A stretch of 64,000 nt of DNA from Planosporangium flavigriseum (lineage in GTDB: Bacteria > Actinomycetota > Actinomycetes > Mycobacteriales > Micromonosporaceae), in NCBI RefSeq assembly GCF_011947225.1, contig NZ_JAATVW010000005.1, positions 286,285 through 350,284 of the forward strand, given 5' to 3'. The notes under the pieces were generated by a model that saw only the letters and a list, made by a program, of their open reading frames with translations, made no database searches and was not told the DNA's origin. Shown piece after piece: positions 9,114 to 16,747 of this stretch (position 1 is its first letter; every line of letters begins with the position of its first letter). The position numbers and the translations under genes were made by a program.

Positions 9114-9519
9114 GCCTGCCAGCAATCAGACTTTTGTCCGATTTTGCCCGTCAACTCGGTACCCGCTACTCCACGATCAGTGCAATTGGAACGCGACACG
9201 CCGCAGATGTAAAAAAGGGGCGTTACCAACCGACGGCTCGGTCGATAACCGCTACGACGCCACGGACTCGCTTGATTCACATCGACGTGGAACGGGCGAG
9301 GAAGGCGTCTCTGGCGGGAGTTGCAGGGCCGGGCCCATTTACCAGGTTCGGCTTGACGACGCGAGCATTACACGCGTGTAATTCCACTGGGGATGTTGGA
9401 TCGGGGCGTTGGGAAGCGCCATTTTTCGGGCAAACCGGGCGCGCATTCGAGGGGAGTGCGTGTTCCGTGTGGGGGGCAGCGTCGGCACCGCGACCGGCGC
9501 GCAAGAAGGAGGCACGCTG
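9114..9519. other. 406-bp intergenic region upstream of whiB
   Basis: No ORF with gene-like coding was seen. The last ~170 bp hold a predicted promoter and a perfect palindrome, listed separately. The first ~200 bp are relatively AT-richer and show no clear hairpin. Confidence 0.5.
9353..9382 (+). promoter_or_regulatory. Predicted whiB promoter overlapped by a 16-bp perfect palindrome
   Basis: A -35 TTGACG (9353-9358) and a -10 TGTAAT (9377-9382) are 18 bp apart. The palindrome ATTACACGCGTGTAAT (9367-9382) covers most of the spacer and the whole -10, a placement typical of a repressor operator. Its half sites ACAC/GTGT resemble a BldD box, but the spacing is one base longer than the BldD consensus. 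Transcription would start near 9389, leaving a leader of about 130 nt. Confidence 0.5.
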
Positions 9520-9777
9520 ATGGACGGCCGAGGTGTTCTGGCCGACCTGCTGGGTAACGCACCGGAGTGGCAGGAGCGCGCTCTGTGCTCGCAGACTGAC
9601 CCGGAGGCGTTCTTTCCCGAGAAGGGGGGCTCGACCCGCGAGGCGAAGCGCATCTGCTCGCGCTGCGACGTGAAGGCTGACTGCCTGGAGTACGCGCTGG
9701 GGCACGACGAGCGTTTCGGCATCTGGGGTGGGCTGTCGGAGCGCGAGCGTCGCAAGCTCAAGCGTCGGGCCGCTTAG
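9520..9777 (+). CDS. whiB: WhiB-family iron-sulfur transcription factor (WhiB/WhiB2 type)
   Basis: This 85-residue Wbl protein should bind a [4Fe-4S] cluster and act with the housekeeping sigma factor in developmental or division control. The four cluster cysteines are C23, C46, C49 and C55 (C-x22-C-x2-C-x5-C), followed by the GIWGG turn at 67-71 and a basic tail (RERRKLKRR). The run WQERALCSQTDPEAFFPEKGG is characteristic of Streptomyces WhiB and mycobacterial WhiB2/WhmD rather than WhiB1. The start follows a strong AAGGAGG at 9506-9512; in-frame codons further upstream were rejected because the conserved family begins here. Position next to fbi genes and the Rv3259/Rv3258c homologues matches the M. 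tuberculosis whiB2 locus. Confidence 0.93.
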   Translation: MDGRGVLADLLGNAPEWQERALCSQTDPEAFFPEKGGSTREAKRICSRCDVKADCLEYALGHDERFGIWGGLSERERRKLKRRAA

Positions 9778-9801
9778 CAGGCGGAAAAGAGAGAAGCTTG
9801 C

Positions 9802-9846
9802 GCGAGGACGGGAAATCGGATCGCTGGATCCGGTACCCGTCCTCGC
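9802..9846. terminator. Convergent terminator between whiB and the zincin-like gene
   Basis: GCGAGGACGGG (9802-9812) pairs with CCCGTCCTCGC (9836-9846), and an inner CGGATC/GATCCG stem fills the loop. It lies in the 82-bp gap between two converging genes. Confidence 0.6.
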
Positions 9847-9859
9847 CGCGCAGGTGGGT

Positions 9860-10402
9860 TCAGTCGAGATCCTCTGGAGCCACCCCGAGCAGGTTGGCGA
9901 CCTGCTCGATGATGACGTCGTGCACGAGGTCCGCCAGGTCCTCGCGGTCGGCCGCCCGGAACTCCAGCGGCCGCCGGTACAGCACGATCCGGGGCGGCAC
10001 GCCGTGCCGGCCCGGCCGGCCGGGCAGCAGCCTGGCCAGCGGGACCTCGCCGTCTTCGAGGACATCGGAGTCGTAGACGTTGAGATCGGGCGGAACGTCC
10101 TCCACCGCGAACTCCACGCCGGCCAACTCCTTGGAGAACCGCTGCTCCAGCGCCTCCACCGAGTCGAGCACCAGATCGTCGAAGATCTCGGCGCGGGTGC
10201 GGGAGAGCGGGGCTGAGGCGGGCACGAGTCGACCGCGGAGCCCTCGCCCATGACGGTCGCGGCCGCGCCGGCCAGGACCCCCGTGGACGGGGCCTGCGCC
10301 AAAGGCTCCGCCGGGGCCTGGGGCTGCGCCGGGGCCGGGGGCTCCGCCGGGGCCTGGGGCGGCGCCAGCGGCTCCGCGGTAGCGGCGGTCGGGACTGCTC
10401 AC
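9860..10402 (-). CDS. Zincin-fold (metallopeptidase-family) protein lacking HExxH
   Basis: The protein has 180 residues. The first ~60 are a Gly/Pro/Ala/Arg-rich tail (GAPGPGAAPGPGG). From about residue 68 it resembles the small zincin-1/DUF1025 family (FDDLVLDSVEALEQRF, VPPRIVLYRRPLEFRA). In active members the helix near the end carries HExxH; here residues 161-173 read HDVIIEQVANLLG, so the second histidine and the catalytic glutamate position are lost and zinc catalysis is unlikely. It corresponds by position and size to mycobacterial Rv3259. The start is a GTG at 10402. The role is unknown; a structural or regulatory protein is more likely than a peptidase. Confidence 0.7.
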   Translation of the reverse strand: MSSPDRRYRGAAGAAPGPGGAPGPGAAPGPGGAFGAGPVHGGPGRRGRDRHGRGLRGRLVPASAPLSRTRAEIFDDLVLDSVEALEQRFSKELAGVEFAVEDVPPDLNVYDSDVLEDGEVPLARLLPGRPGRHGVPPRIVLYRRPLEFRAADREDLADLVHDVIIEQVANLLGVAPEDLD

Positions 10403-10526
10403 GCCGTCAGACTAGCGCTGGCCACCGACGCTTCCGCACGGCGCGCCAAGCCGTGTGGCTCATTCGTGATCGTCACGTTTCGGCGTGTCGCGGGCCGATC
10501 ATTACCTACTGCGCGCCTCGGGGCGA

Positions 10527-10532
10527 TAGCGT
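10527..10532 (+). promoter_or_regulatory. -10 box for a leaderless DUF3499 transcript
   Basis: TAGCGT ends 6 nt before the GTG at 10539, consistent with transcription starting at or next to the start codon. Confidence 0.4.
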
Positions 10533-10538
10533 TCCGCC

Positions 10539-10895
10539 GTGAGGTCACCACGACGCTGCTCCCGCAATGGCTGTCCCCGGCAGCCCGTCGCGACGCTGAC
10601 CTATGTCTATGCCGATTCGACCGCGGTTGTCGGTCCGTTGGCCGCGTTCGCCGAGCCCCACTCGTACGATCTGTGCGAGCAGCACGCACGTAGCCTGACC
10701 GCACCGCGCGGCTGGAACATGGTCCGTCATGACGGAGAGTTCGAACCACCGCCCCCGAGCGGTGATGATCTTGTCGCGCTCGCCGACGCCGTCCGGGAAG
10801 CTGCCCGGCCGCCGGTCCCGCGCGACGAGGCAGAAGAGGATCTAGGCCGGCTCGGCCGTCGCGGTCATCTTCGCGTCATACCGCCGGGCGCCTGA
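10539..10895 (+). CDS. DUF3499-family protein
   Basis: This 118-residue protein is conserved in actinobacteria next to whiB2 and manB (Rv3258c in M. tuberculosis). The first ~55 residues form a small metal-site-like module with C7 and C12 (CSRNGC) and C46/H49 (DLCEQH), compatible with zinc binding. The rest is acidic and probably flexible, ending in RVIPPGA. No enzymatic motif was seen and the function is unknown. It diverges from the zincin-like gene. A long palindrome follows the stop codon. Confidence 0.75.
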   Translation: MRSPRRCSRNGCPRQPVATLTYVYADSTAVVGPLAAFAEPHSYDLCEQHARSLTAPRGWNMVRHDGEFEPPPPSGDDLVALADAVREAARPPVPRDEAEEDLGRLGRRGHLRVIPPGA

Positions 10896-10936
10896 CCCCC
10901 TTTTATTCGGAGGGCGCCCTCTTGGAACCCCGGTTA

Positions 10937-10988
10937 TGCGGAGGGCGCCCCTCTTACGGTCTATGGCCGTAGCGGGGCGCCCTCCGCA
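10937..10988. repeat. Long palindromic element A, REP-like and probably a bidirectional terminator
   Basis: A perfect 15-bp outer stem (TGCGGAGGGCGCCCC at 10937-10951 with its complement at 10974-10988) encloses an inner TACGG/CCGTA stem with a 7-nt loop. A shorter GAGGGCGCCCTC palindrome lies just upstream at 10910-10921. The element sits between two converging genes. A homologous element in opposite orientation lies at 58101-58151. Confidence 0.75.
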
Positions 10989-11012
10989 CGAACGGGCGAA
11001 CCTCGCCGCGCA

Positions 11013-12380
11013 TCACATACGCGCTGACGCCTCGGTCAGCACGCTGCGCAGGATCTGCTCGATCTCAGCGAAGTGCGACTCGTCGCAGATCAGCGGCGGC
11101 GCCAGCTGGATCACCGGGTCGCCACGGTCGTCCGCGCGGCAGTACAGGCCGTTGTCGAACAGCGCCTTCGACAGGAAGCCGCGCAGCAGCCGCTCGCACT
11201 CCTCGTCGTTGAACGACTCCTTGGTGGCCTTGTCCTTGACCAGCTCGATGCCGAAGAAGTAGCCGTCGCCGCGCACGTCGCCGACGATCGGCAGGTCGGT
11301 CAGGCGCTCCAGGTAGGACCGGAACAGGTCCGAGTTGGCGCGCACGTGGCCGTTGAGGTCCTCGCGTTCGAAGATGTCCAGGTTGGCCAGGCCGACCGCG
11401 GCGGCGACGGGGTGCCCGCCGTACGTGGTGCCGTGGGCGAACCAGCTGGTGCCCTGGAGGAAGGGCTCAGCCAGCCGCTCCGAGGCGATCATCGCGCCGA
11501 GCGGGACGTACCCCGACGTGAGGCCCTTGGCCGAGGTGATGATGTCGGGCTGGTAGCCGAACCGCTTCGCGCCGAAGTACTCGCCGAGCCGGCCGAACGC
11601 GCAGATCACCTCGTCGGAGACGAGCAGCACGTCGTACCGGTCGCAGATCTCACGGACCCGCTGGAAGTATCCGGGCGGGGGAGGGAAGCAGCCGCCGGCG
11701 TTCTGCACCGGCTCCAGGAACACGCAGGCGACCGTGTCGGGGCCCTCGAACTCGATCGCCTCGGCGATGCGGTCGGCCGCCCAGATGCCGAACTGCTCCT
11801 CGGTCATCGACTCGTCCGGGCGGCGGTAGTAGTTGGTGTTGGGCACCCGGATGGTCGACGGGACCAGCGGCTCGAACTCCTCCTTGAGCACCGGGATGCC
11901 GGTGATCGACAGGGCGCCCATCGAGGTGCCGTGGTAGGCGATGGACCGCGAGATGGCCTTGGTCTTGAGCGGCTTGCCGATCTGCTTGAAGTAGCTGCGC
12001 GCGAGCTTCCAGGCGCTCTCGACGGCCTCGGAGCCGCTGCTGGTGAAGAAGACCCGGTTGAGGTCGCCGGGGGCGAGGTCGGCGATCCGGTCGGCCAGCT
12101 CGATCGCCTTCGGGTGCGCGTACGACCACAGCGGGAAGTACGCGAGCTCCGCGGCCTGCTTGGCGGCGGCCTCGGCCAGTTCGGTGCGGCCGTGGCCGAC
12201 CTGCACGACGAACAGGCCGGACAGCCCGTCGAGGTAGCGCTTGCCGTTGGCGTCGTACACGTAGGGCCCGTCGCCACGCACGATCACCGGAACGTCGGCG
12301 TTGGCGTACGAGGACAGGCGGGTGAAGTGCATCCAGAGATGGTCGCGAGCTGCCGCGTACATCTGCGCGTCGTCGGTCAT
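11013..12380 (-). CDS. Class III PLP-dependent aminotransferase, probably for diamines or omega-amino acids
   Basis: The 455-residue fold-type I aminotransferase has the class III hallmarks: TSSGSEAVE for cofactor phosphate binding (~113-121), D256 in SDEVICAFGR, and the Schiff-base lysine K285 in SAKGLTSGY. Homologues of this subgroup use putrescine, GABA or beta-alanine as amino donor with pyruvate as acceptor. The neighbours (an Lrp regulator, an APC permease and an aminobutyraldehyde dehydrogenase) favour putrescine or a related amine, but substrate is inferred from context. Its ATG overlaps the Lrp stop by 4 nt (ATGA), so the two are coupled and the regulator gene comes first. Confidence 0.85.
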   Translation of the reverse strand: MTDDAQMYAAARDHLWMHFTRLSSYANADVPVIVRGDGPYVYDANGKRYLDGLSGLFVVQVGHGRTELAEAAAKQAAELAYFPLWSYAHPKAIELADRIADLAPGDLNRVFFTSSGSEAVESAWKLARSYFKQIGKPLKTKAISRSIAYHGTSMGALSITGIPVLKEEFEPLVPSTIRVPNTNYYRRPDESMTEEQFGIWAADRIAEAIEFEGPDTVACVFLEPVQNAGGCFPPPPGYFQRVREICDRYDVLLVSDEVICAFGRLGEYFGAKRFGYQPDIITSAKGLTSGYVPLGAMIASERLAEPFLQGTSWFAHGTTYGGHPVAAAVGLANLDIFEREDLNGHVRANSDLFRSYLERLTDLPIVGDVRGDGYFFGIELVKDKATKESFNDEECERLLRGFLSKALFDNGLYCRADDRGDPVIQLAPPLICDESHFAEIEQILRSVLTEASARM

Positions 12381-12832
12381 CGGGTCCCCCAGGCGTAGGT
12401 TTGCTTGGCGAGTTTCAGATAGACGAATGTCTCCGTCGCGGTGACGCCGGGGACAGTTCGGATGGTGTCGTTGAGCAGGTGCAGGAGGTGGTCGTCGTCG
12501 GTGCAGACCAGCTCGGCGAGGAGGTCGTAGCCGCCGGCGCAGATCACGACGTAGTCGACCTCGGGGATCGCGGCGATGGCGTCGGCGGCGGCGCGCATGT
12601 CGCCCGTCACCTTGATTCCGATCATCACCTGGCGGGCGAAGCCGAGCATGAGGGGGTCGGTCACGGCGACGATCTGCATGACGCCGGTGTCCAGGAGTCG
12701 CTGGACCCGCTGGCGGACCGCGGCCTCCGACAGGCCCACGATCTTCGCGAGTGCGGCGTACGACATGCGGCCGTCGCGCTGTAGCTGCTCGATGATCTGT
12801 TTGTTGACGTCGTCAAGTACCGGCTCTGCCAC
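12377..12832 (-). CDS. Lrp/AsnC-family transcriptional regulator
   Basis: This is a 151-residue regulator. An N-terminal winged HTH (QIIEQLQRDGRMSYAALAKIVGLSEAAVRQRVQRLL) is followed by a RAM ligand-binding domain with AAIPEVDYVVICAGGYDLLAELV. The GTG at 12832 is chosen over a TTG at 12868 because family members begin shortly before the DDVNKQIIE helix and a GGTGAG lies about 10 nt upstream. It is the first gene of the operon with the aminotransferase and likely senses an amino acid or amine that controls the nearby catabolic genes. Ligand unknown. Confidence 0.87.
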   Translation of the reverse strand: MAEPVLDDVNKQIIEQLQRDGRMSYAALAKIVGLSEAAVRQRVQRLLDTGVMQIVAVTDPLMLGFARQVMIGIKVTGDMRAAADAIAAIPEVDYVVICAGGYDLLAELVCTDDDHLLHLLNDTIRTVPGVTATETFVYLKLAKQTYAWGTR

Positions 12833-12907
12833 GCTATGGATTCTCACCCGGTACCCGTTAATGTGCAACTAAATCGGTTGGCTGAAGGTGCTAACTGTCA
12901 GGAATCC

Positions 12908-12945
12908 GAAGCGGCGGGGCGGCTGTGAGTGCGCCCCGCCGCTTC
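12908..12945. terminator. Terminator after the APC permease gene
   Basis: A perfect 14-bp stem (GAAGCGGCGGGGCG and its complement) with a 10-nt loop lies just past the permease stop on the minus strand. There is no T tract, as is common in actinobacteria. Confidence 0.7.
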
Positions 12946-12956
12946 GGTCGGCCGGG

Positions 12957-14492
12957 TTACTCCGCCGTCGTGATCAGTTCGCCGTGCTCGCCGATGGAAA
13001 CGCCCGCGCGCATCGTGGCGCCCTGGAAGTACGCCCGGCTCACCGCGTTCCACACGATCATCAGCACGATGCCGAGCAGGATTGAGCCGATTCCCAGGAC
13101 GAACACGCCGCCGATGCCGAACAACGTGGTCTCGCCGGCGTTCGGCTGGGCGTAGTCATAGGCCGACTTGAAGAATGCGGCCACCAGGATCACGCCACCG
13201 AGGAACGGGAGGATCACCTTCAGCCACAGGTCCTTCGCCGTGCGGCCCGGCTCCTTGCGGAAGTGCCAGGCCGAGGCGAATCCGGTGAGGCCGTAGTAGA
13301 ACGCGATCAGCAGGCCGATCGCCGCGATGAGGTCGGTCAGCGACGCAGGGCTCAGCCAGGTAAGGCCGGCGTAGAACGCGACCGACACGATGCCCATCGC
13401 CCACGTCGACACCGTAGGCGTCTGGTAGCGCGGGTGCACGACGCTGAACGCCTTCGGCAGGGCCTTGTACGCGCCCATCGCGAGCGTCGTCCGGGCGGTC
13501 GGCAGGATCGTGGTCTGGGTCGAGGCGGCCGCCGACGACAGCACCGCCAGGAAGAGGAACTTCGCGCCCCAGCCACCGAGGACCGCCTCGCCGATACCGC
13601 TGAGCGGGTCGTCGATGGTGTCGGGGTTGGTCATGCCGATGCCCTCCTTGCCGACGCCGGCGTAAGCCTGCGCCGCGACCGTGATGACCACGTAGGACAC
13701 GAGCAGGACCACCGTCGCCAGGACCGCGGCGCGCCCCGGGGTGACCGTGCTGTTCTCCGTCTCCTCGTTGACCGCGACCGCCGTGTCCCAGCCCCAGTAG
13801 ATGAAGACAGCGAGCAGGATGCCGGCTGACAGGGCGCCGAAGGTGATCCCCCCGGTGAAGGGGTTGAACCAGTCGAGCGACGGCTTGATGGCTAGGTTGC
13901 CCGCCGAGCCCGCGTACACCTTCACCAGTGCCACCACCGCGAAGACCGCGAGCGCGAGCAGCTCCAGGCCCAGCAGGACGAACTGGGTACGCGCGGAGAG
14001 TTCCACGCCCCGCCAGGCGATCCAGGTCATGCCGAGGATCCAGACGCAACCCAGCAGGGTGACGGCCCACGTGTTGCCGGCCAGGCCCTTCAATCCGAAC
14101 AGGTCGTAGGTGTACTGGCCCGCGATCTGGGCCAGGTTCGCCATCACGATGACGTCCGCCGCGACGATCATCCAGCCGGCCATCCAGCCGAGGCGCCGGC
14201 TGAACACCCGCGCCACCCAGGTGAAGCTCGTGCCGCAGTCGGGGTCGACGCTGTTGAGCGCCTTGTACGCGTACGAGATGAACAGCATCGGGACGAAAGC
14301 CAACAGCATGATGATCGGACCCTTGGTGCCGACCGAGTCCGCGATGTAGCCCATCGTCGCCGCGAGGCTGTACCCGGGAGCGGCCGATGCCACTCCGATG
14401 ACGACCGTGGACAGGAGACCCAGGGCGCCCAGCTTGAGGCCCTTGTTGGCGGGCGACGGCGTCGGAGTCGCCGGGGGAGCGGAGGTACTCAT
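12957..14492 (-). CDS. APC-superfamily amino acid/amine permease
   Basis: The 511-residue polytopic membrane protein has about 12 hydrophobic segments. The first carries the APC signature GVASAAPGYSLAATMGYIAD, close to amino acid and polyamine permeases, and a later helix reads YWGWDTAVAVNEETENS. ATG 14492 is preferred to 14501, as GAAGG directly abuts the upstream ATG but is 9 nt from this one. It probably imports the amine or amino acid degraded by the aminotransferase and dehydrogenase that flank it. A putative promoter with TTGTCA and GATAAA lies about 70 bp upstream. Confidence 0.85.
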   Translation of the reverse strand: MSTSAPPATPTPSPANKGLKLGALGLLSTVVIGVASAAPGYSLAATMGYIADSVGTKGPIIMLLAFVPMLFISYAYKALNSVDPDCGTSFTWVARVFSRRLGWMAGWMIVAADVIVMANLAQIAGQYTYDLFGLKGLAGNTWAVTLLGCVWILGMTWIAWRGVELSARTQFVLLGLELLALAVFAVVALVKVYAGSAGNLAIKPSLDWFNPFTGGITFGALSAGILLAVFIYWGWDTAVAVNEETENSTVTPGRAAVLATVVLLVSYVVITVAAQAYAGVGKEGIGMTNPDTIDDPLSGIGEAVLGGWGAKFLFLAVLSSAAASTQTTILPTARTTLAMGAYKALPKAFSVVHPRYQTPTVSTWAMGIVSVAFYAGLTWLSPASLTDLIAAIGLLIAFYYGLTGFASAWHFRKEPGRTAKDLWLKVILPFLGGVILVAAFFKSAYDYAQPNAGETTLFGIGGVFVLGIGSILLGIVLMIVWNAVSRAYFQGATMRAGVSIGEHGELITTAE

Positions 14493-14555
14493 CAGTGCCA
14501 TCCTTCGGGGTCACGGCGGCAATCTGGTAAGGGCTGTGCAATTGATGTAGATGCG

Positions 14556-14584
14556 TTTATCGCAGGTATGAGCCTTCTTGACAA
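14556..14584 (-). promoter_or_regulatory. Predicted permease promoter with a dyad at the -35
   Basis: On the minus strand TTGTCA (14584-14579) and GATAAA (14561-14556) are 17 bp apart. The -35 sits within GCCTT-N6-AAGGC (14572-14587), a possible operator. The same TGACAAGGC string (plus-strand reading) occurs at 16521-16529 upstream of the dehydrogenase. Confidence 0.45.
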
Positions 14585-14866
14585 GGCTTTCCGTAGCAGC
14601 ATCGTGCTCGGAAAACTGTTTCAGTCTTGATCGGCCCGGTTCATCCGATGAATCGGCGCACCCGTCCCTCGGTGAAAGGCGCGCCCAGGCGGGTACTCCT
14701 CGCCCGTGCCGGTGGGTCGGTGCCGCGGTGACCCGGCATAGCCGCCGGACGCGACTTCTTCGACCGGTTTCGTGGGGATCCGCGAGCGGTAGCGGCGCGG
14801 CGCTCGCCATTTCCGGGGTAACAACTCCGGACGCGGTAGGCTCCAGTCGCTCCCAGTAGCGATCTT

Positions 14867-14925
14867 GGAGTTGTGGTGCCGCAACGTCCGCGGCCGCGAC
14901 CGCGGGCGGCGGGCGCCACAACTCC
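14867..14925. repeat. Interrupted inverted repeat
   Basis: GGAGTTGTGGTGCC (14867-14880) is nearly complementary to GGCGCCACAACTCC (14912-14925), with one G-T type mismatch and a 31-nt spacer. A half-site ACAACTCC recurs near 14821. The role is unknown. Confidence 0.4.
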
Positions 14926-14960
14926 AGGGTCGTCCAGGGCCATGTCTTCAGGTCTTTCGG

Positions 14961-15013
14961 CGAAACGACGGCGGGGCCTCCGTGGTCACCACGGAGGCCC
15001 CGCCGTCGTTTCG
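14961..15013. terminator. Long perfect terminator hairpin after the dehydrogenase gene
   Basis: A 25-bp perfect stem with a TCA loop (CGAAACGACGGCGGGG... and its complement). It lies 14 nt past the dehydrogenase stop on the minus strand. Confidence 0.8.
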
Positions 15014-15026
15014 CTGGCCGGTGCCG

Positions 15027-16460
15027 CTACGCCTCGATGTTGTGCATGACGTGCTTGATGCGGGTGTAGTCCTCCAGGCCGTACATCGACAGGTCCTTGC
15101 CGTGGCCGGAGTGCTTGAACCCGCCGTGCGGCATCTCCGCGACGATCGGGATGTGGGTGTTGACCCAGACGCAGCCGAAGTCCAGCCGGCGTACCACGCG
15201 CATGGCGCGGCCGTGGTCGCGGGTGAACACCGACGAGGCGAGCCCGTACCGGACGCCGTTGGCGAAAGCCACCGCCTCGTCCTCGTCGCTGAAGCGCTGC
15301 ACCGTGATGACCGGGCCGAAGATTTCGTCCCGGATCGCCTCGTCGTTCTGGTGCAGCCCGGAGACGACGGTGGGGGAGTAGAAGTAGCCCTTGTCGCCCA
15401 CGCGGGAGCCGCCGGCCCGCAGCTCGGCGTGGTCGGGCAGCCGGTCGATGAAGCCGGTGACCCGGGCGAGCTGGTTGGCGTTGTTGAGTGGGCCGTAGAG
15501 CACGTCGTCGGCGGGGGCGCCGGTCTTGGTGTTGCGGGCCTGCTCGGCGAGGGCGGCCACGAAGTCGTCGTGAATGCCGGGGGCCGCCAGGACGCGGGTC
15601 GCCGCGGTGCAGTCCTGACCGGCGTTGAAGTACCCGGCCACCGCGATGGCCTCCGCGGCGGCCTCGATGTCGGCGTCGTCGAAGACGATGACCGGGGCCT
15701 TGCCGCCGAGCTCGAGGTGGGTGCGCTTGAGGTCGGTGGCGGCGGCCGTGGCTACCTCCATACCGGCGCGGATCGAGCCGGTGACCGCGACCAACTGGGG
15801 AGTGGGGTGGCTGACCAGGGCGCGGCCGGTGTCGCGGTCACCGGCGACCACGTTGAACACGCCCGGCGGCAGGAACTCGGCGGCGATCTCGGCCAGCAGG
15901 AGGGTCGACACCGGGGTGGTGTCCGACGGCTTGAGCACGATGGTGTTACCGGCGGCGAGCGCCGGAGCGATCTTCCACACCGCCATCATCAGTGGGTAGT
16001 TCCACGGGGTGACCTGGGCGACGACGCCGATCGGCTCGCGGCGCACGTAGCTGGTGTGCCCGGCCATGTACTCGCCGGCCGAGCGGCCCTCCAGCAGCCG
16101 GGCGGCGCCGGCGAAGAACCGGATCTGGTCGACGGCCGGCGGGATCTCTTCGGACTCCATCATGGCCAGCGGCTTGCCGGTGTTCTGGGACTCGGCGGCG
16201 ATGAACTCGTCGGCCCGGGCCTCGATGGCGTCCGCGATCTTCAGTAGCGCCCGCTGCCGCTCGGCCGGCGTGGTGTCGCGCCAGGTCTCGAACGCCTTCT
16301 CCGCCGCCCGCATCGCCCGGTCGACGTCCGCAGGCCCGGAGATCGGTGCGGACGCGAAGGCCTCGCCCGTCGACGGGTCGATCAGATCCGAGTACCGGCC
16401 GTCGGCCGGTGCCACCGAGGAGCCGTCGATGAAGTTATGGAGCACACGCTTGTCAGGCAT
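15027..16460 (-). CDS. Aldehyde dehydrogenase, probably gamma-aminobutyraldehyde dehydrogenase
   Basis: This 477-residue NAD(P)-dependent dehydrogenase would oxidise the aminoaldehyde released by the neighbouring aminotransferase to the amino acid (4-aminobutyrate if the substrate is putrescine). The catalytic cysteine is C284 in GQDCTAATR and the general base is E250 in LELGGKAP. TPWNYP (151-156) and VTGSIRAG (227-233) form the cofactor pocket, and GFKHSGHGKDLS lies near the C-terminus. The sequence style (DCTAATRV, SGHGKDLSMYGLEDYTRIKHV) matches the YdcW/PatD-like subgroup, but specificity is inferred. It is transcribed toward the permease and has its own terminator. Confidence 0.85.
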   Translation of the reverse strand: MPDKRVLHNFIDGSSVAPADGRYSDLIDPSTGEAFASAPISGPADVDRAMRAAEKAFETWRDTTPAERQRALLKIADAIEARADEFIAAESQNTGKPLAMMESEEIPPAVDQIRFFAGAARLLEGRSAGEYMAGHTSYVRREPIGVVAQVTPWNYPLMMAVWKIAPALAAGNTIVLKPSDTTPVSTLLLAEIAAEFLPPGVFNVVAGDRDTGRALVSHPTPQLVAVTGSIRAGMEVATAAATDLKRTHLELGGKAPVIVFDDADIEAAAEAIAVAGYFNAGQDCTAATRVLAAPGIHDDFVAALAEQARNTKTGAPADDVLYGPLNNANQLARVTGFIDRLPDHAELRAGGSRVGDKGYFYSPTVVSGLHQNDEAIRDEIFGPVITVQRFSDEDEAVAFANGVRYGLASSVFTRDHGRAMRVVRRLDFGCVWVNTHIPIVAEMPHGGFKHSGHGKDLSMYGLEDYTRIKHVMHNIEA

Positions 16461-16520
16461 AGTCTGGCCTCCAGCACTGATAGCCCTCTTTAGGCCACAT
16501 CATTCCATCGAATCCGCAGC

Positions 16521-16526
16521 TGACAA
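16521..16526 (-). promoter_or_regulatory. Possible -35 box of the dehydrogenase promoter
   Basis: TTGTCA on the minus strand, within the same CCTTGTCA string as at the permease promoter. An AATGAT/ATGATG -10 candidate lies 16-17 bp downstream. Confidence 0.35.
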
Positions 16527-16712
16527 GGCCCCATTGCGATCGTTTCCGTTGGTCAGGCGTGGTCGCGAGCCGAGCGGGTAAACCGGCCCGGGTGAGCCGG
16601 CGCGACGCTTGCGCGATCACGAGCTGCTCCGGGCTCCCCAGGGCCCGTCCGGGTAGCGTCGACGGTCGGCCGGGTCGTCAGCGCGGCTGGAGGGTCGTCG
16701 GTAGGCTCTCGG

Positions 16713-16718
16713 TACAAT
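16713..16718 (+). promoter_or_regulatory. -10 box of manB
   Basis: TACAAT matches the -10 consensus well and would give a leader of about 25 nt before the AAGGAG Shine-Dalgarno and GTG 16748. The -35 is unclear. Confidence 0.45.
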
Positions 16719-16747
16719 TACGAATCTCTCGCAAGGAGCTCGCATCC

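Larger units (their letters stand above)
14493..15026. other. 534-bp intergenic region between dehydrogenase and permease genes
   Basis: Contains the dehydrogenase terminator (14961-15013), an interrupted inverted repeat (14867-14925) and the permease promoter (14556-14584). No gene-like ORF was recognised between them. Confidence 0.6.

Noticed and set aside
6735..9125. Minus-strand ORF of ~800 codons opposite fbiC
   Set aside because: Same third-position GC artefact; fbiC has all motifs.
9367..9382. BldD box call for the whiB palindrome
   Set aside because: The half sites fit but the centre is two bases rather than one, so it is reported only as a palindrome.
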